Shown here piece after piece: positions 47,686-60,600 of a stretch of DNA of 64,000 nucleotides (position 1 is its first letter; the number at the start of each line of letters is the position of its first letter). The stretch covers positions 193,501-257,500 of the forward strand of contig NC_134383.1 in assembly GCF_035582795.1 (NCBI RefSeq). The letters run 5' to 3'. The position numbers and the translations under genes were made by a program. The notes beneath the pieces were generated by a model. The model was not told the DNA's origin. It saw nothing but the letters and a program-made list of their open reading frames with translations, and ran no database searches. Source of the DNA: Mycteria americana. Lineage: Eukaryota; Chordata; Aves; Ciconiiformes; Ciconiidae.

Positions 47686-48664
47686 TTTGGTTGAAGAGGC
47701 CAAAATGGAGCACAACAGCAGATGCACATTCACAGGCGTCCGCGCGAGTCGACCAGAGACTCCACTTGTGTGTGGCAGCAGCGTGGACGATGCCGAGGAG
47801 CCAGGCGGCCGCGGCCGGGGACATGGAGGTTCGCAGCGAAGCCAGGCCGAGCACACCAGAGACGGAGGAAGGAGGATAGTTACGATTAACGCTGCCCGTT
47901 CTGCTTCTGCCTCACCTGCGCCTCCTCTGCGGCCCGTTACCGGTTGCTGTTCTGACTACGCGATGTGCTAACGCCGTTCTTCGTTCAGCCTCCTTAGCAT
48001 TCAGCGTTGCCCCGTCTGAGCTTTTTACGTTGTAGTAAACTAGGAACAGAATCTTTTCGTCAAGTCTCGGTTCACGGTTTTCAGACTCTGCTACAGAGCA
48101 CGGACAGAGATGGTCCCAACAACAGTCTATGGAAAATCGATGCTCTCTGATCTCGGAGCATCTGCCTCCCTGCTTCTGTTCCACCGTCCCACGCGTCCAA
48201 ACGAGAACACACGTCCCATCAGCTGAAATCACACCCTTTCTTTAAGCTAGGGCCGCGCAGGCAAAGACAACACCATCTCAGCTACGTACGCTTCTGCGTT
48301 AATCCCATTTCTCTTCACCAGAGGAGGTGTGGCACAGAGCTTACGTTCCAAGTTACTTCCTAAAGCTTACGATGTTTCTTTACTTCTTTCAGAGTCACTT
48401 TGGTGACTCCTGTACTGAAACCGAGACAATTTTCGGTGGGCACACTGCCACCTTTAAACACATAAGAAAAACGAAAAACAATTCACTAAGTTAGTAGCGG
48501 CAAAATCCCCAGAAAGAAAAAATAAAATTTACATCTCTATCCCATTTTGTTGTCAGACTGTTTGTTGTGTTCCAATTTACATCATGACTAACCAGGTCCA
48601 TTATAAAAACAAGAAAGGAACCATGAAATAAATAGATGTTGACGCTAGTGGGATTTCAGGGGTG

Positions 48665-51600
48665 TTATAACTCATCGTTTTTCCTGCTTTCTCCTCCAGC
48701 TTCTGTCTTCTCCTTTTTGGACCCTGTGTAATGAAGTAAACTCAAGTTACACGCGGTAACGGTTTTCGCAGCCTACAAAGCAGCGCTGGAAGTCCCTGAC
48801 ACTCATTAAGTGTTCCACCAAACTCTCTGTCTGTGGTACAGAAGCCAGGGGAATGCTGTGAGGACTGACACTTGGCACCAAAGAGCTGGAGACATCGCTG
48901 CCCTCCACCTGCGGAACACTGCCGTCCTCACAACAGGACAGGCAGAAGAAACACACCCCTGCGCCGCAGTTCTTTAGCTTACGGCCACGGGACTGGCTAG
49001 AAACTGCAGTCACCGAGGCATAAAGCAGCTGCCGAGGCAGGCGGCAGTGGCACGTTATAACTTCACACTGAACAACGGAAGCATAGGAACAGCGAGGAAC
49101 CAAAATTCATGTCTTCCTCTTTGCAGAATTAACAATCGCTTTGCAACCGGGGGTTCTACCGGCTCACTACCTCCTACAGCTAAAAAGACAGAAAGAAGCA
49201 GACAAACAGCTTGCACTCGTAGCTACCGAGTTCCAGACCGTTAGTCAAACATTTACCCACCAGAGTCTGATCCAGGCTCATCATCTGTTGCTACTTTCTC
49301 AGCTGTAGGAGGCTCCTTGGCTGGACCGATATCCTCAGGTTTGTCTGCGTTTAAAGCAGAAAGAAACAGCACAGAAGTTAAGGGAGGACACGCGGGAGAT
49401 TAGGTGCAGGGAGAGGAGGTGACTAGCAGCGAGGTTTACAAACAAGCCAGCTGTGGTGCCTCAGCAGGACTGTAGTAAGTCACTCTCACAGCGGATCTCC
49501 GTAACACTCAAAGAAGCATCACAGAACTGCTCCTTATTTCTCACTGCCTCCGTCTGCCAGGCTTTATGTCCCTAGAAGGCCTGGAGAGTCACTGGTTGCA
49601 CAGGCAAGTCACCGTTGGAGCTGCGACTATAAGCAGGATCTCTTACTCAGGCCAGAGGAAGCGGCAGGGAACTCTGCTGACAGACAGCAGCCTAGATTTA
49701 GAAGGACCAGGGCACTCGGAACCCGAGCATCTTAAAAAGTTCAGAAAACTGCAAGTCCTAGTGTCCCAAGAGATTTTTTTTTTTTTCCTGGGGTCCATCT
49801 AAGCCACAAACCTTTCTCATCAACAGCTTGTTCTGTTCCTTGATACAGGACACAACCCTGAATACTTGATCTGGACACCCAGAACGGAATTGATGGCTTA
49901 CCTTTCTTATAAGGCAGCCAGCCAACCAGACAGATGCTGACTAACCATCCCAGGAAGTTTATGCTTTCTGTTCCTTCACAGGAAAAAAACCCCAAACAAC
50001 AAACAAATGGTGGGGGGAAAAGGACACGGCCATACCTAGATTTTCCCAGCTGTCTGAAAACTAAGAGGAGGATCATTGGATCCTACAGTTAACTACTGTC
50101 TTCACTTGCTGAGCTCCCTTTCACCCAAGGCAGAGATAAAATGCGTGTGTTACATACGGTAATTATATACTAGGACTTGTATACACGATCCTTACCTTCT
50201 TGTTTCCCCTCCGTGGGAGGGATAGTGTTCTCGGTCTCAGAGGCTGCTGTAGCATTCTTGCCTGAATCGGTTTTTGTGGTGTTCTTCTCCTTTTTGGGTT
50301 TGGGTTTTGCAAACTTGGCCTTATTCAGAAGATACTGCACTTCCCTGTCCAGGGCTGCTATCTTGAGCTCTATATCTTTGGACAGCAGGACGGGTTTCTC
50401 AGTAGGAGAGAGCTTGTTCTGTTCAGCCAGTGTCTCGTTTTTCCAGATCTGTGGGATGGGAGGGAAGAGGTGCTTTTCAGATGCTTTTTGCTTCCAGGAA
50501 TCACTGCACATCACAGTATCTCAAAGTCACCGCTCCTGGGCCTTCTAACTTACTGAGGATAATGCTGCTCCCTGCTACATTTCCACCAGCTTCTTAGTTA
50601 CCCAGACATAGGACAAAACGAAGAAACAGAACCCTGGAAACGCAGCGTCTGCTTTTAAAACCTGCAGCCAGATTACTGGGCTGCACCACCACCCCTGGAG
50701 ACAACCGTGCACACGCAACACAAGAACCATTATCCGCCCAAAGCAGTCGGGGGTCACGCTGGGCATTAGAAAACACTGAAACACAGCAGAGGTTTGCTGG
50801 CGGCGTGCAAACAAGACACACACGCTCTATTCCATGACCTTGAGGGGAAGTACATGACCTGTTACTTCGGACAGGAAACACAACCCAAACCACCACCCTC
50901 ACCCTCCCCCAGAATCATTTGATTGTTTTTATTACCGTTGTTTCATTGATGGCTTTTTCCAGCGTGCTCAGTTCCACTTCTGTGAATATCTGGTCAGACT
51001 CCGGAATCATTCGGGCTCCCCTTAAGGATAAGAAGCAAGTATATTTCTGTTAAACCAAACACACTGTACCTTGGCAACTCAGTGTTTACAGCTCCAGTAA
51101 TCATAATTACAACTAGCCGCTGCACAGACCAGCCCATTAGTATGTTTTACATTTACGAGTCTTGCATCTGCAGGAAACAGAGTCCTAAATCGATCTCTGG
51201 ATGCTAAGAATGGAATAGAGAGCCAGCAAACGCAGCTATCATGAGATTAGGAAAACACGGAAGACAGAAAAAGCTGAGGCCATAGGACCAAGAGGGAAAA
51301 GTCTGCTTGCAAATGGTGTGTACAGCTTTGGACATTTCCTGCCCTCCCAGTTTAAACAGAGCTTGCATGCCTCTGTTAATGGCTTCTGCAGAAGTGAGCA
51401 CTAGCAAGAAGGGTTTTGGTCCTCTTTTCTCAAGAAGCACTAGTGACTTTTGGACCACATTCGATCTGTTGGCATCTCTTACATCATCAGCTGCAGGACT
51501 TTCCTTCCCAACAGCTTGCTCTTACTTGAGAAAGATGGTTGAGTGGTTGAGCAGGCTTTCCAGGGCTGCCAGGCGTTCCGGCCACTTTCTCCTTTCCTCG

Positions 51601-54600
51601 ACACGGAAGAAGAGGTTCCTACAAAGCTTTTTCAGCTCTGAAAGCTTGTCTTTCAGCTCCTGCAAACGGGGGAGAGGGGAATGGAGACAATTAGTTTGCC
51701 CACTGTCTAACATCATAAACCTCAGAAGTTTTACAATGAAATAGTGTATTTGATTATACTACAGAGAGGCGGTGTTTGCCGTTCTACCAAATATACTATT
51801 TCAATATGGTAAAAAGAGCCACGTGACTAAGCTTTATGTGGAATCAGCAGGTTACTGCTGAACCTGTTGAAGACGCACCCATGGCTGGAAGAACTTCGTA
51901 TTTAGTTCTCGTAATACCTTTGTTGCAGCTGCGTAGCCCTCCTCCTCCATCCAACTGGAAGCCTCATTAAGCTTTTTGGAAATTTCTTCTCTCTGCTCCT
52001 CTGTTGAGACAAACTGATACTCCTCTTGGTAAAGCTTGTCCTGAAAAGAACAAAGCAAGCCCTCCCTTCAAATACCACTGAGCATGGAAGCATAAAACAA
52101 CCAGGTCACCCACTTGCAACTGGGCTGGACTGTGAACTCCTGGGGTGCTGCCTGCGCTGGCCGGGAGATTCTCATTCACCCCTCCCAAACCTGAGCTCCT
52201 GCTCCGAGCATTACCGGGAGCATGATGGTAATACACCAGGTCTATAGACACACACGCACACGAGGTGTACGATGGTAAAGCTGCAACAACCATAATTTCA
52301 CACGCGCTTGACATTAGTTGCCTCTTCTGCACAACAGCTCTTGAGATTCTGTAGCTTCTTTACAGCCTGAGTGCAATTGTTCCGAAACACACAGGTAAGT
52401 GCACATAAGGAATCCTGGAAACCCAAAGTTTAATGTGTTAGACACGCTGAAGGAAAAACGTTCATTTTGCATCAAGGAAACCTCCCAAGTCCACACGAGC
52501 TTGGGAAGCCTAATGGTAGCAGAAAAAGTGACTGAAAGACGAAAGCTGGGCTCTTCAAATCAGCTTCCCCCCGCTCAAACAACTCCCCTGCATTCAGATC
52601 GGCCAAGCCGTGCAAGACGCTTCTACCTCCTCTCCAGAAATTCTCGTTTCTTTATATCCCTCTCTCACCTGGGTCTCAAAGATGAATGACTCCAAGCTGT
52701 TGGCCGATTTTTCTCTTTCCTGTTTCTCCAGATCTCTGACTGTCAAGTCTTGGAGTCTAACATGCGAACAGAACAGAAATCAAAGGTAGCAAGTGCCTTT
52801 AGATGAGCACCACATCATGTACATCAGCTTCTGAGGACAGCAGCGCTACGTGAGCTACCACCGTTCCAAAGCAATTCACTTCCTTTATCTAGAGCTTTAA
52901 CCTAGCCGAGCCATTTCAAACATACTTTTTCATCGAGCTCTTCAGTTCATCCTCCAGCAGGTCGGGCACATCGTTGACATCCAGCTCCATGGTGATCTCA
53001 TGGACAAGCTTCTGCTTCTTGGGTGCTTTAATCTTCTTCTCTTCCTCCATTTTGGTAACTGTGCTGTCACCAGAACTTTTGGACGGTTCTTCCTCTTTCG
53101 CAGTTTCTCTGTTTTCTTTGGGATCCTGTAACAGAGAAAGTACGTTCTCAGGCAAGGGAACAGTTTTGCAGATTTTGCAACTTTTTTCCAAGGCAGGGCA
53201 CTAACAGAGAAAGAAGAATTCCACTGAGGAAATGCCACTTCTCAGACACCGAAATCACAGTCCCATTCCTTCAATCTGACGCTCACCTGAGACTCTAATT
53301 TCTCGCCTTCTTCCTTTTTCTGTGAGTCTGCTTTCGGAGGGGCAGTTTCTGCCTGACCTGGAGACTGCTGTTTCTCTTCTCCCTGCTCTTCACCAGCATC
53401 TTCTGCACTGCTTTTCTGGTCTTGTTTCTCCCCCTGCTCTTCTTTACCTGCTTCTGCTAGGCTCTCTTCTTCTTCCTGGTCATCACAGGCAAGTAAAGGG
53501 GAAACCAAAACCGTGTTTTTAATGTAGAAATTCCATGCAAATGTTTCACAGAGCAGATAATTCTCTGCAAAAAACATACATATGAAAAACAGCACTCACA
53601 GTGACTGCAGCCATTAGCGAGGGACTGTGCTGAGCTAGAATATTAATTAAGAGTCCCTTCGGTGCGGGACACAACTCTGTGACAAGGAGCTTTCGTCTCA
53701 CTAGAAGGAAACCTAATCACTACTGCCAGCATGACGGCAGCTGTGCCTAAATGGCCCGGGAGAAAGCAAGGGGCCTGCTAGACACCTGCACAGACAGCAC
53801 GCAGGCAGAAGCCTACCCGCAGAGCACCAGGACAATTCAGAAACGAGAGACTTCCCCAGAAGTAAGTCCTGTAACATTAGTCCACCGCTGCTGGACTTGC
53901 CAGCAAAAGATCACAAGTTTCTTTAAACGCACACCACATGAAACTCAAGAGGAATACAGCACTTTCTGAAAACATGTAAAATCCTGACGTGCTGCCAGAT
54001 GCCTTTAATTCTGCTCACATGAATCGCTGCCTCTTTAGCAGCCTCAGCAAGACCCAGGGGCTCCCTCCCGCTAGCAATCACCCGGGGGCTCACCTGAACC
54101 GAGTCCGTCAGGTTCTCTCCAGTCTCTGGCGTAGTGCCACCACCCCCAAACAGGCTTGAGATGGTGTTTCCAAGTTCTGTCGATGGGAGACAAAAAAATC
54201 CAGATTATTATGTATCCAAAGGCAGAAGAAAGTCATCTTCAGCTCTCGGTCCTTCCCCTCACAACCATAATGATCATCAAGTTGCTCCCGTGGCAGTGTA
54301 CGTTAGCTACGTACACTCCAGAAACTCATCCTTCCCTGACCTCGCTGTGTGTTTTTGCGTGCGCAGCCAAGTGGGGCCTCTACCTCTGCTGGAATATGAC
54401 CTGAATTCGTAACTTCAACTAAAAAGCTTCAAGCTTCAACCTGTGGCTGCATTAGCCATCCCTGCATCTTCCCTTCGCCTCCAAACTCGCAGATTTCCAA
54501 ATCCCCTTTACAGGGAAGTCTGTGCTCTAAAACCTGAGCAATGCCAAGCACAGATCAGGGCATCACAACCCAGACAACGAGAAGGGAGAACGCTGCAGGG

Positions 54601-57600
54601 CTGTGGATGCAGGATTTCCTTTCAGGACAGACATCCCAAAATTAGCAGCTGTGGCCAAACAAAGAGGAAACAACTCCTGGTTTTCAAGTTGCAATGCATG
54701 CCGGAGTCACTTTAGGAGCGTATGACATTTCGGAGCTCCTGGCAGCACACCTGCAAAGGGCTTTTAGGTATTTTGGAGCTGTACACACAATCAGAGGCTA
54801 CGGCTAATGCTTTAATTTCCTCGTCCCAAACCTACAGCGCTTGCTCCACTCAGAGCAGTGATATGCTTTAGTTATCCCAGCCACTGCAGGTGAAACACAA
54901 CAGTTGGTATGAATATCAAAGTTCAGCACTTACTTGTCAGCGTCGACTCCTCCTCTGGCTTGTCTTCCACCAAGGTCTCAAACACAGATTCCACCTTGGA
55001 GAGGGGAGCACAGAATTAGTTTTAAGCAGGGACCATCAATACCAGAGAGAGGGACCAGAACTGGAAAATACGTAGGCTGACAAACATCACAACAGGGTGG
55101 TGCTTACCCGGTCAAGATTTAGTACTCCGCTCTCATCCATATTGAAGTGAGCTTTGATGCCTTTGGATTCATAATCCGAGTGCTTCTTGAAACTGTCCCC
55201 AACTCCCTTTAGCCTCACAGTAGTGAGATTGAGAGAACCAAAAATCCTGACAACACAGAGACAAAAGCAGAGAGAAGACTTAAGATGACAATGCTGCAGA
55301 ACAGCTAACCACTTCTCACAGTCACGTTTGCAGCGGCGGACAACTGCCCAAAGCGAGGAACCAGCACGCTTCGGCTTGCTAAAGCACACGCGACTCTGAG
55401 AACAGATCTGCAAACACGCGCTGGTGGCCAGGCAGGTTCATAGGCCTGCCTGCCACTAAAATCTTCCAGCTAGGCATACTGCACTGCCACAGAGCTGTCT
55501 GCTCAGATGCTTGCCTCAACTCACCGCATGTCATCCTGGCTCAGGAAAGACAGATCTCCATAGTTGACGTAGAACTCAAAGTCATCTGTGTAGCGGTTGA
55601 ACGTGATAACTTTGCGCTGCGGATAGGGCGCCATGCGCTGGAACAAAATCCTCTTGTTATGCTTTAAACTCTTGGATTTATCCTCCTCCTCGACTTCACG
55701 AGTGAACTCCACCTGCATCGCAAACAGAAAATATGACTCAGCGACTGCAAACTTCCTCTATGGCGTCTTACATCAGAGGTTTCCGCAGCGTTTGGCTGCT
55801 CTACCTCATGCAAAAGTTGGGGGACAGGCAAGTATTTCTCAACAGATGTTTCTATATGTCTGGCTTCTTGGATACAGCACTTCTACCGTAGGGCCGACTT
55901 TCTTCTGCTGACTTTTCTTTAATAAAGAAAATTAGATTGGCAGAACGTCCTTACTCAAAGGAATCCAACAGGTCACCTGGAACGTTTCTCCCAGCACAGC
56001 CCCATTTACCCATACCTCGCACACGAGAAAGCAAGCCAAGGGTTACCTGGATAGGAAACACAGCGGCATCTCGAACAACGAAAGGCTTCACCTTAAAGGC
56101 TTTGCTCAGAGCAGCTGCCTGGTAGACTGCGCCCATAGCAGCAGCCTCATCAGCATTGATATTCTTGCCCAGTTCTTCTCTATGAAGTGAAAAGCAAGAG
56201 ACGTCAGCTTTGCAGCCGCTGCCCTGAACAGCAACTTGTCAAGAGGAGACAGACTAGAAGGGGACCTCACATACTCACTTGCCCACAGCTTTCAGCAAAA
56301 CCTCCTGCACTTTGGGGACCCGTGTGGCACCGCCAACTAGAATCACCTGGTCAATTCCATCCTAGGGATTGGAAACAGTCACCTTGTCTTGAGAAAGCAA
56401 TTTTGGCAAGCTAAGTTCAGGGCTTCCTTACGCTCCTTCCCCCGTCACCACGCACTGACGTGGTGCTCTGAGAATACTCATGCTACATCCTGCCGTCCCA
56501 GCGCGCATCAGCGCCCGACAGATCTCAGACAGGCTGACACAAGCCATGCCGATGTGGGAAACCTGGAGTCAGGTCAAACAGGGACAACGTGACCGCTGCT
56601 TCAAGTCACCTGAAACATGGGACTCGGTTCAAAATTAGACAGACTACAGTTTAACGCCAGAGGAGCTGGCGACTTGGACAGCAAGCTGGACCAGAACAGA
56701 TGGAAACCCGGACTCTGAGAGGCGACTCAGTGTCTTGCATTGAATACCAGAGCCAAAAGATGCTCGAGAGCGTCCTGGCACCCTGGAAAGCGAGCATTTA
56801 ACAATGCAGTCAGTCTCTCCAAAGGACTGCACCACGTTTGCTCCAACTGCGGTCCGCAACAGGGCTTCTAAAAGGAGCGCTCAAAGGAGAAGCCTGAACA
56901 GCAATAACCCTGTTTTCCAGGCACTTTGAGATAAAACTTCAGAAGAGACCAGAACCAGCATCCAAGATAAAAAAAAGGAAAGATAAGCGTTTCAAACCTC
57001 CAGCCCAAGGGTAAAGTTTTCTAACAGAGAGAAACACCTCCTCCAAGTCCTTTGTTTCTGGTGCAGAGCGCAGGGAGCCATGACAGACTCCTGCTTGACA
57101 CCGCAGCAAGCAACCTCACTGCAGCAGCACCACCACTCTATTACAATGGCAGGCATCTGTACCTCAGCAGTGCCGATGCCACAATCACTGATGCTTTGAT
57201 CGCGACATGACAGCAGCTCCGTACATAGAAACTTTGGCCTTCCTAATGCATTCCTAAACCTACCAGGTTCATCTCTGCGCTGCTCAGAGCCTGCTGCACA
57301 GGTCCGGGGACTCGCTCAAACAAGTCAGAGCACAAATCCTCAAATTCTTGCCTTGAGACCTTGGCCTTGAAGTCGATGTCATCTAGTAGCCCCTCGATCT
57401 GTCCAGAAAAAAAAACAGCCAGAGGGAAGTTATTCGTGGAGCATTCTCCAACCAAAATCTTTGCCTGACTTGCCCAGTGTGCAAAAAGTTCCAGCTTTCC
57501 TCACGCACGTAGGACCTGACCGCACTCATCCAAACCCCGCCATGGCTAAGGTGACGAGAGGATGGAACGTGGATATAACAGACAGCTTCTCTCAGTGACA

Positions 57601-60600
57601 GTTTACTTACCAAACTTCACACGACTAACTCTCATCCAATCCCCCCATTTAATCCCCAGTGGTACTGGGTGGGCACAAGTTCAGAGGAGCCACCAGTGTG
57701 GCCACCACCCCCAGAACACTAGGGGCGATGCTCTTCAGCACACCGACACTGCAGAGGGACAGCGTTCCTACACACCTCTCCTTAACCCACCCCGCCCTCA
57801 GTCCTAAAAAAGCTGGGAACCCTGGGATGGAAGGTCAGACCTGTGCCATGTGGTCAGCATTCGCGCTCAGGACAGTTTTCAGGCGGTTGGCCTCCTTCAG
57901 TAGTTTGGCCATGGCCCGGGGATTCTTTCGGACGTCTTTTGAACGGTGCTGATCATTAAAGAGCTTTGCCAGATAGTCCCGGAGACGAAGCTCCATCTCT
58001 AAACCTCCAAGAGTACGGTCAAACCTGAGCCAAAGAACGAAAGGAGATGTAACAACTGAAACCGAGTTAAAATATAAACAAACTTCCTGTATTATTTCAC
58101 AAACGTGCAGAGCAGCAAGTGGCCAAAAGTAGCTGCGGTACTATCAGCTGCGGCTGACTGTCAAAGAACAACGGTTGTTCCAAAAACAACACGTTCTAAT
58201 GAAACAAAGAAAAGAAAGATTCACCACCACAATAGCCTTTGAGTGGAAAACTTCATTATATTTGTGGTAAAGGCCTTATCGTCAAGCACGTCAAACAGCT
58301 GAGAAGCCAAAGGCTAACTGTCTCAGGTCTCAGGTATTTTCTTGGAAACAGCAGTACAAAGGTTTTGGAGTTAAAATTGCTAGGCTGGTGATTCACAGCA
58401 CCCCCCCTCCTTATTCGGCAAACGCACTGCATTTTCATTCGTCTCTAGAAGGATATTCTGCTTTTTCAAGTAGACACGCTCTACTTCTGTAAGATTACAG
58501 GAAATGGAATTACACTCAAATGGCTTGCAGTTATAAAAAAAGCAAGCCTGAAGCAAATTAAGTACACTGGTTTGCCTCCTGGAAGTTCTCAGTTACCTTC
58601 TGCACAAGACAGCGACACCAGAATTATTACCAACTGGAGCCTTCTCGCTCCAAATGTTTCCCACTCTGCCATCCAAATTACTGTGCTGAAGCCTCACTGC
58701 AAAATTCCGCATTTAGAAGAGACTGTGAAAGAAATGGTTTCTTTCCCCAGACCTGCGGGTTTCGTGCAAGTGACGTTGAATTCTTACCCAATGCCCTGGA
58801 TCTGCAGTTGAGGTTGGGTTCCTGAGTCCTTAGTTTTCACGGTCTGATACGTAACGATAGTACAAACGGTGCTTCCTGCTCCCATGTCGTAAAACATGAT
58901 ATTCTGAAAAGAGAAGCTGGTATGGTGAAGCAGAAACACCTGGATATCCCCCATGAATAAGGAAAGAACCCACTGCTGCCCAAGCTTGATACAGGCCAAG
59001 ACTACCCGCTCCCTAGCCTGGCTTTATACCGTAACGACAAGACTCGTACTTTGATCAAACACAAGAGATGTTCAGGGTCACGCTCGGCACAAGCGGACAA
59101 GAAAACTTCTTTCACCCATTTCATAGATCAGAAAACAAAGCTTTGCTCTTTACAAGTTTCTTCAACCTCAGGAAAATCAAGTCTTTCAGAGTCAGTCTTC
59201 CAATACCTGAGAAAATGGCTAATGTTATCCCCCCCCCCAGCTGATGGGCAAGGAACAAACACAGGTTTACAAAATGGGAACTCCCAGCCCCCTGCCCTCT
59301 CTCCAGAAGCTTCCAGGCTTCACCATGTATTCACAGAAGGTTTCATCTCTTCCTCTCATTGATGAACACATGAAAACAGAGAAGGCTGGTTGACTAGCAG
59401 AGTCTGCTTCCTCACAGTTACGTCCTTTGGATTTTATCTGCAGCACTTTCTCCCCCACATGCAGGCACTTGCACAGGACTCTCCGCATCTCCCAGCCGCA
59501 CCTACCTGTGCGGTGGCGTTGATGTCTTTCCTCCTAAAAACTCCATAGTTCAACGCTACAGCAGTGTTGTCGTTGATCAGCTGCAACACCTTCAAGTCAG
59601 CCATGCGAGCGGCGTGCAGAACTGCTCTCCTCTCCGCCTGGTTGAAGTAGGCGGGAACAGTGATCACCGCGTCCTTGATGGGCTGCTCTGAAAGAGTTGC
59701 AGGGAACATGTTTTTCCATCAGTGCAGCCACATGCAAAGACTCGTTATAACGGGGTGACAGCAGCAAAGCCAGAGAATCCAAGGTAAAGACTCGTACAGA
59801 ACGCAGTCCTGAAGCAGCATCAGCAGCCAGGATCATTAGGGATGAATCTACCTGTGTCTTGTTGAAACCAAGCGGACTTTGCAGATTCTCGCAAAGCCAC
59901 ATGTCTACTGACCTCTCTTTCGCACGTTAAGATACTCTCAAATGCTCTGGGATGTCTTAGATTTCAACCAATATTATCTTCGTGGAGACTTACTTCATCA
60001 CTGGATTACTCTCCAAAGTAAGAAGTCTTTGGGCTGGCTTTAGTATTACTAACCCAACAACACGCAGCCTCCTAGTAATGGAGCAAGTCAAACACCTCAA
60101 CGAAATTCACCCAATTTTCAGTACTGAGGTATTTCACTAGCAACACAGTATGGAAAATGCATGACAGTCTCTTATCTGTTAGCAAACTTCACAACAGAAG
60201 GCAGTTTTTGCTCTTTACTTGTAGTTCAGCTCCAGCAGCAGGTCTCCATCCAGCCCGGTTACAACACCGACTTCAACAGAGCCGCTTCCATCTTCCCCTG
60301 CAGTTTCCTACCAACATGCCTCCGCTCTAGCCATACACACAGGTGAGAAAACACTTTACTCTTTCTCCAGAGATTGCCAGAAAGGCTTCTTCGCTGCAAG
60401 GTTGAGTGGGAACTGGGGTGCCTGCCCCCAAGAATAGGATTAAGACCCCAAACTTGCATCATCATATTAAGTCATCATTTGTTTCTAATAGCTGCTAAGT
60501 CTTGCTAACAGCCTACAGCTGGAGAGACCCAACACCCTGCTTCTAAAAATCCGTGGGTTTTCAAACACCTTTGGCCCCTACTCAAATCCTATAATGTATG

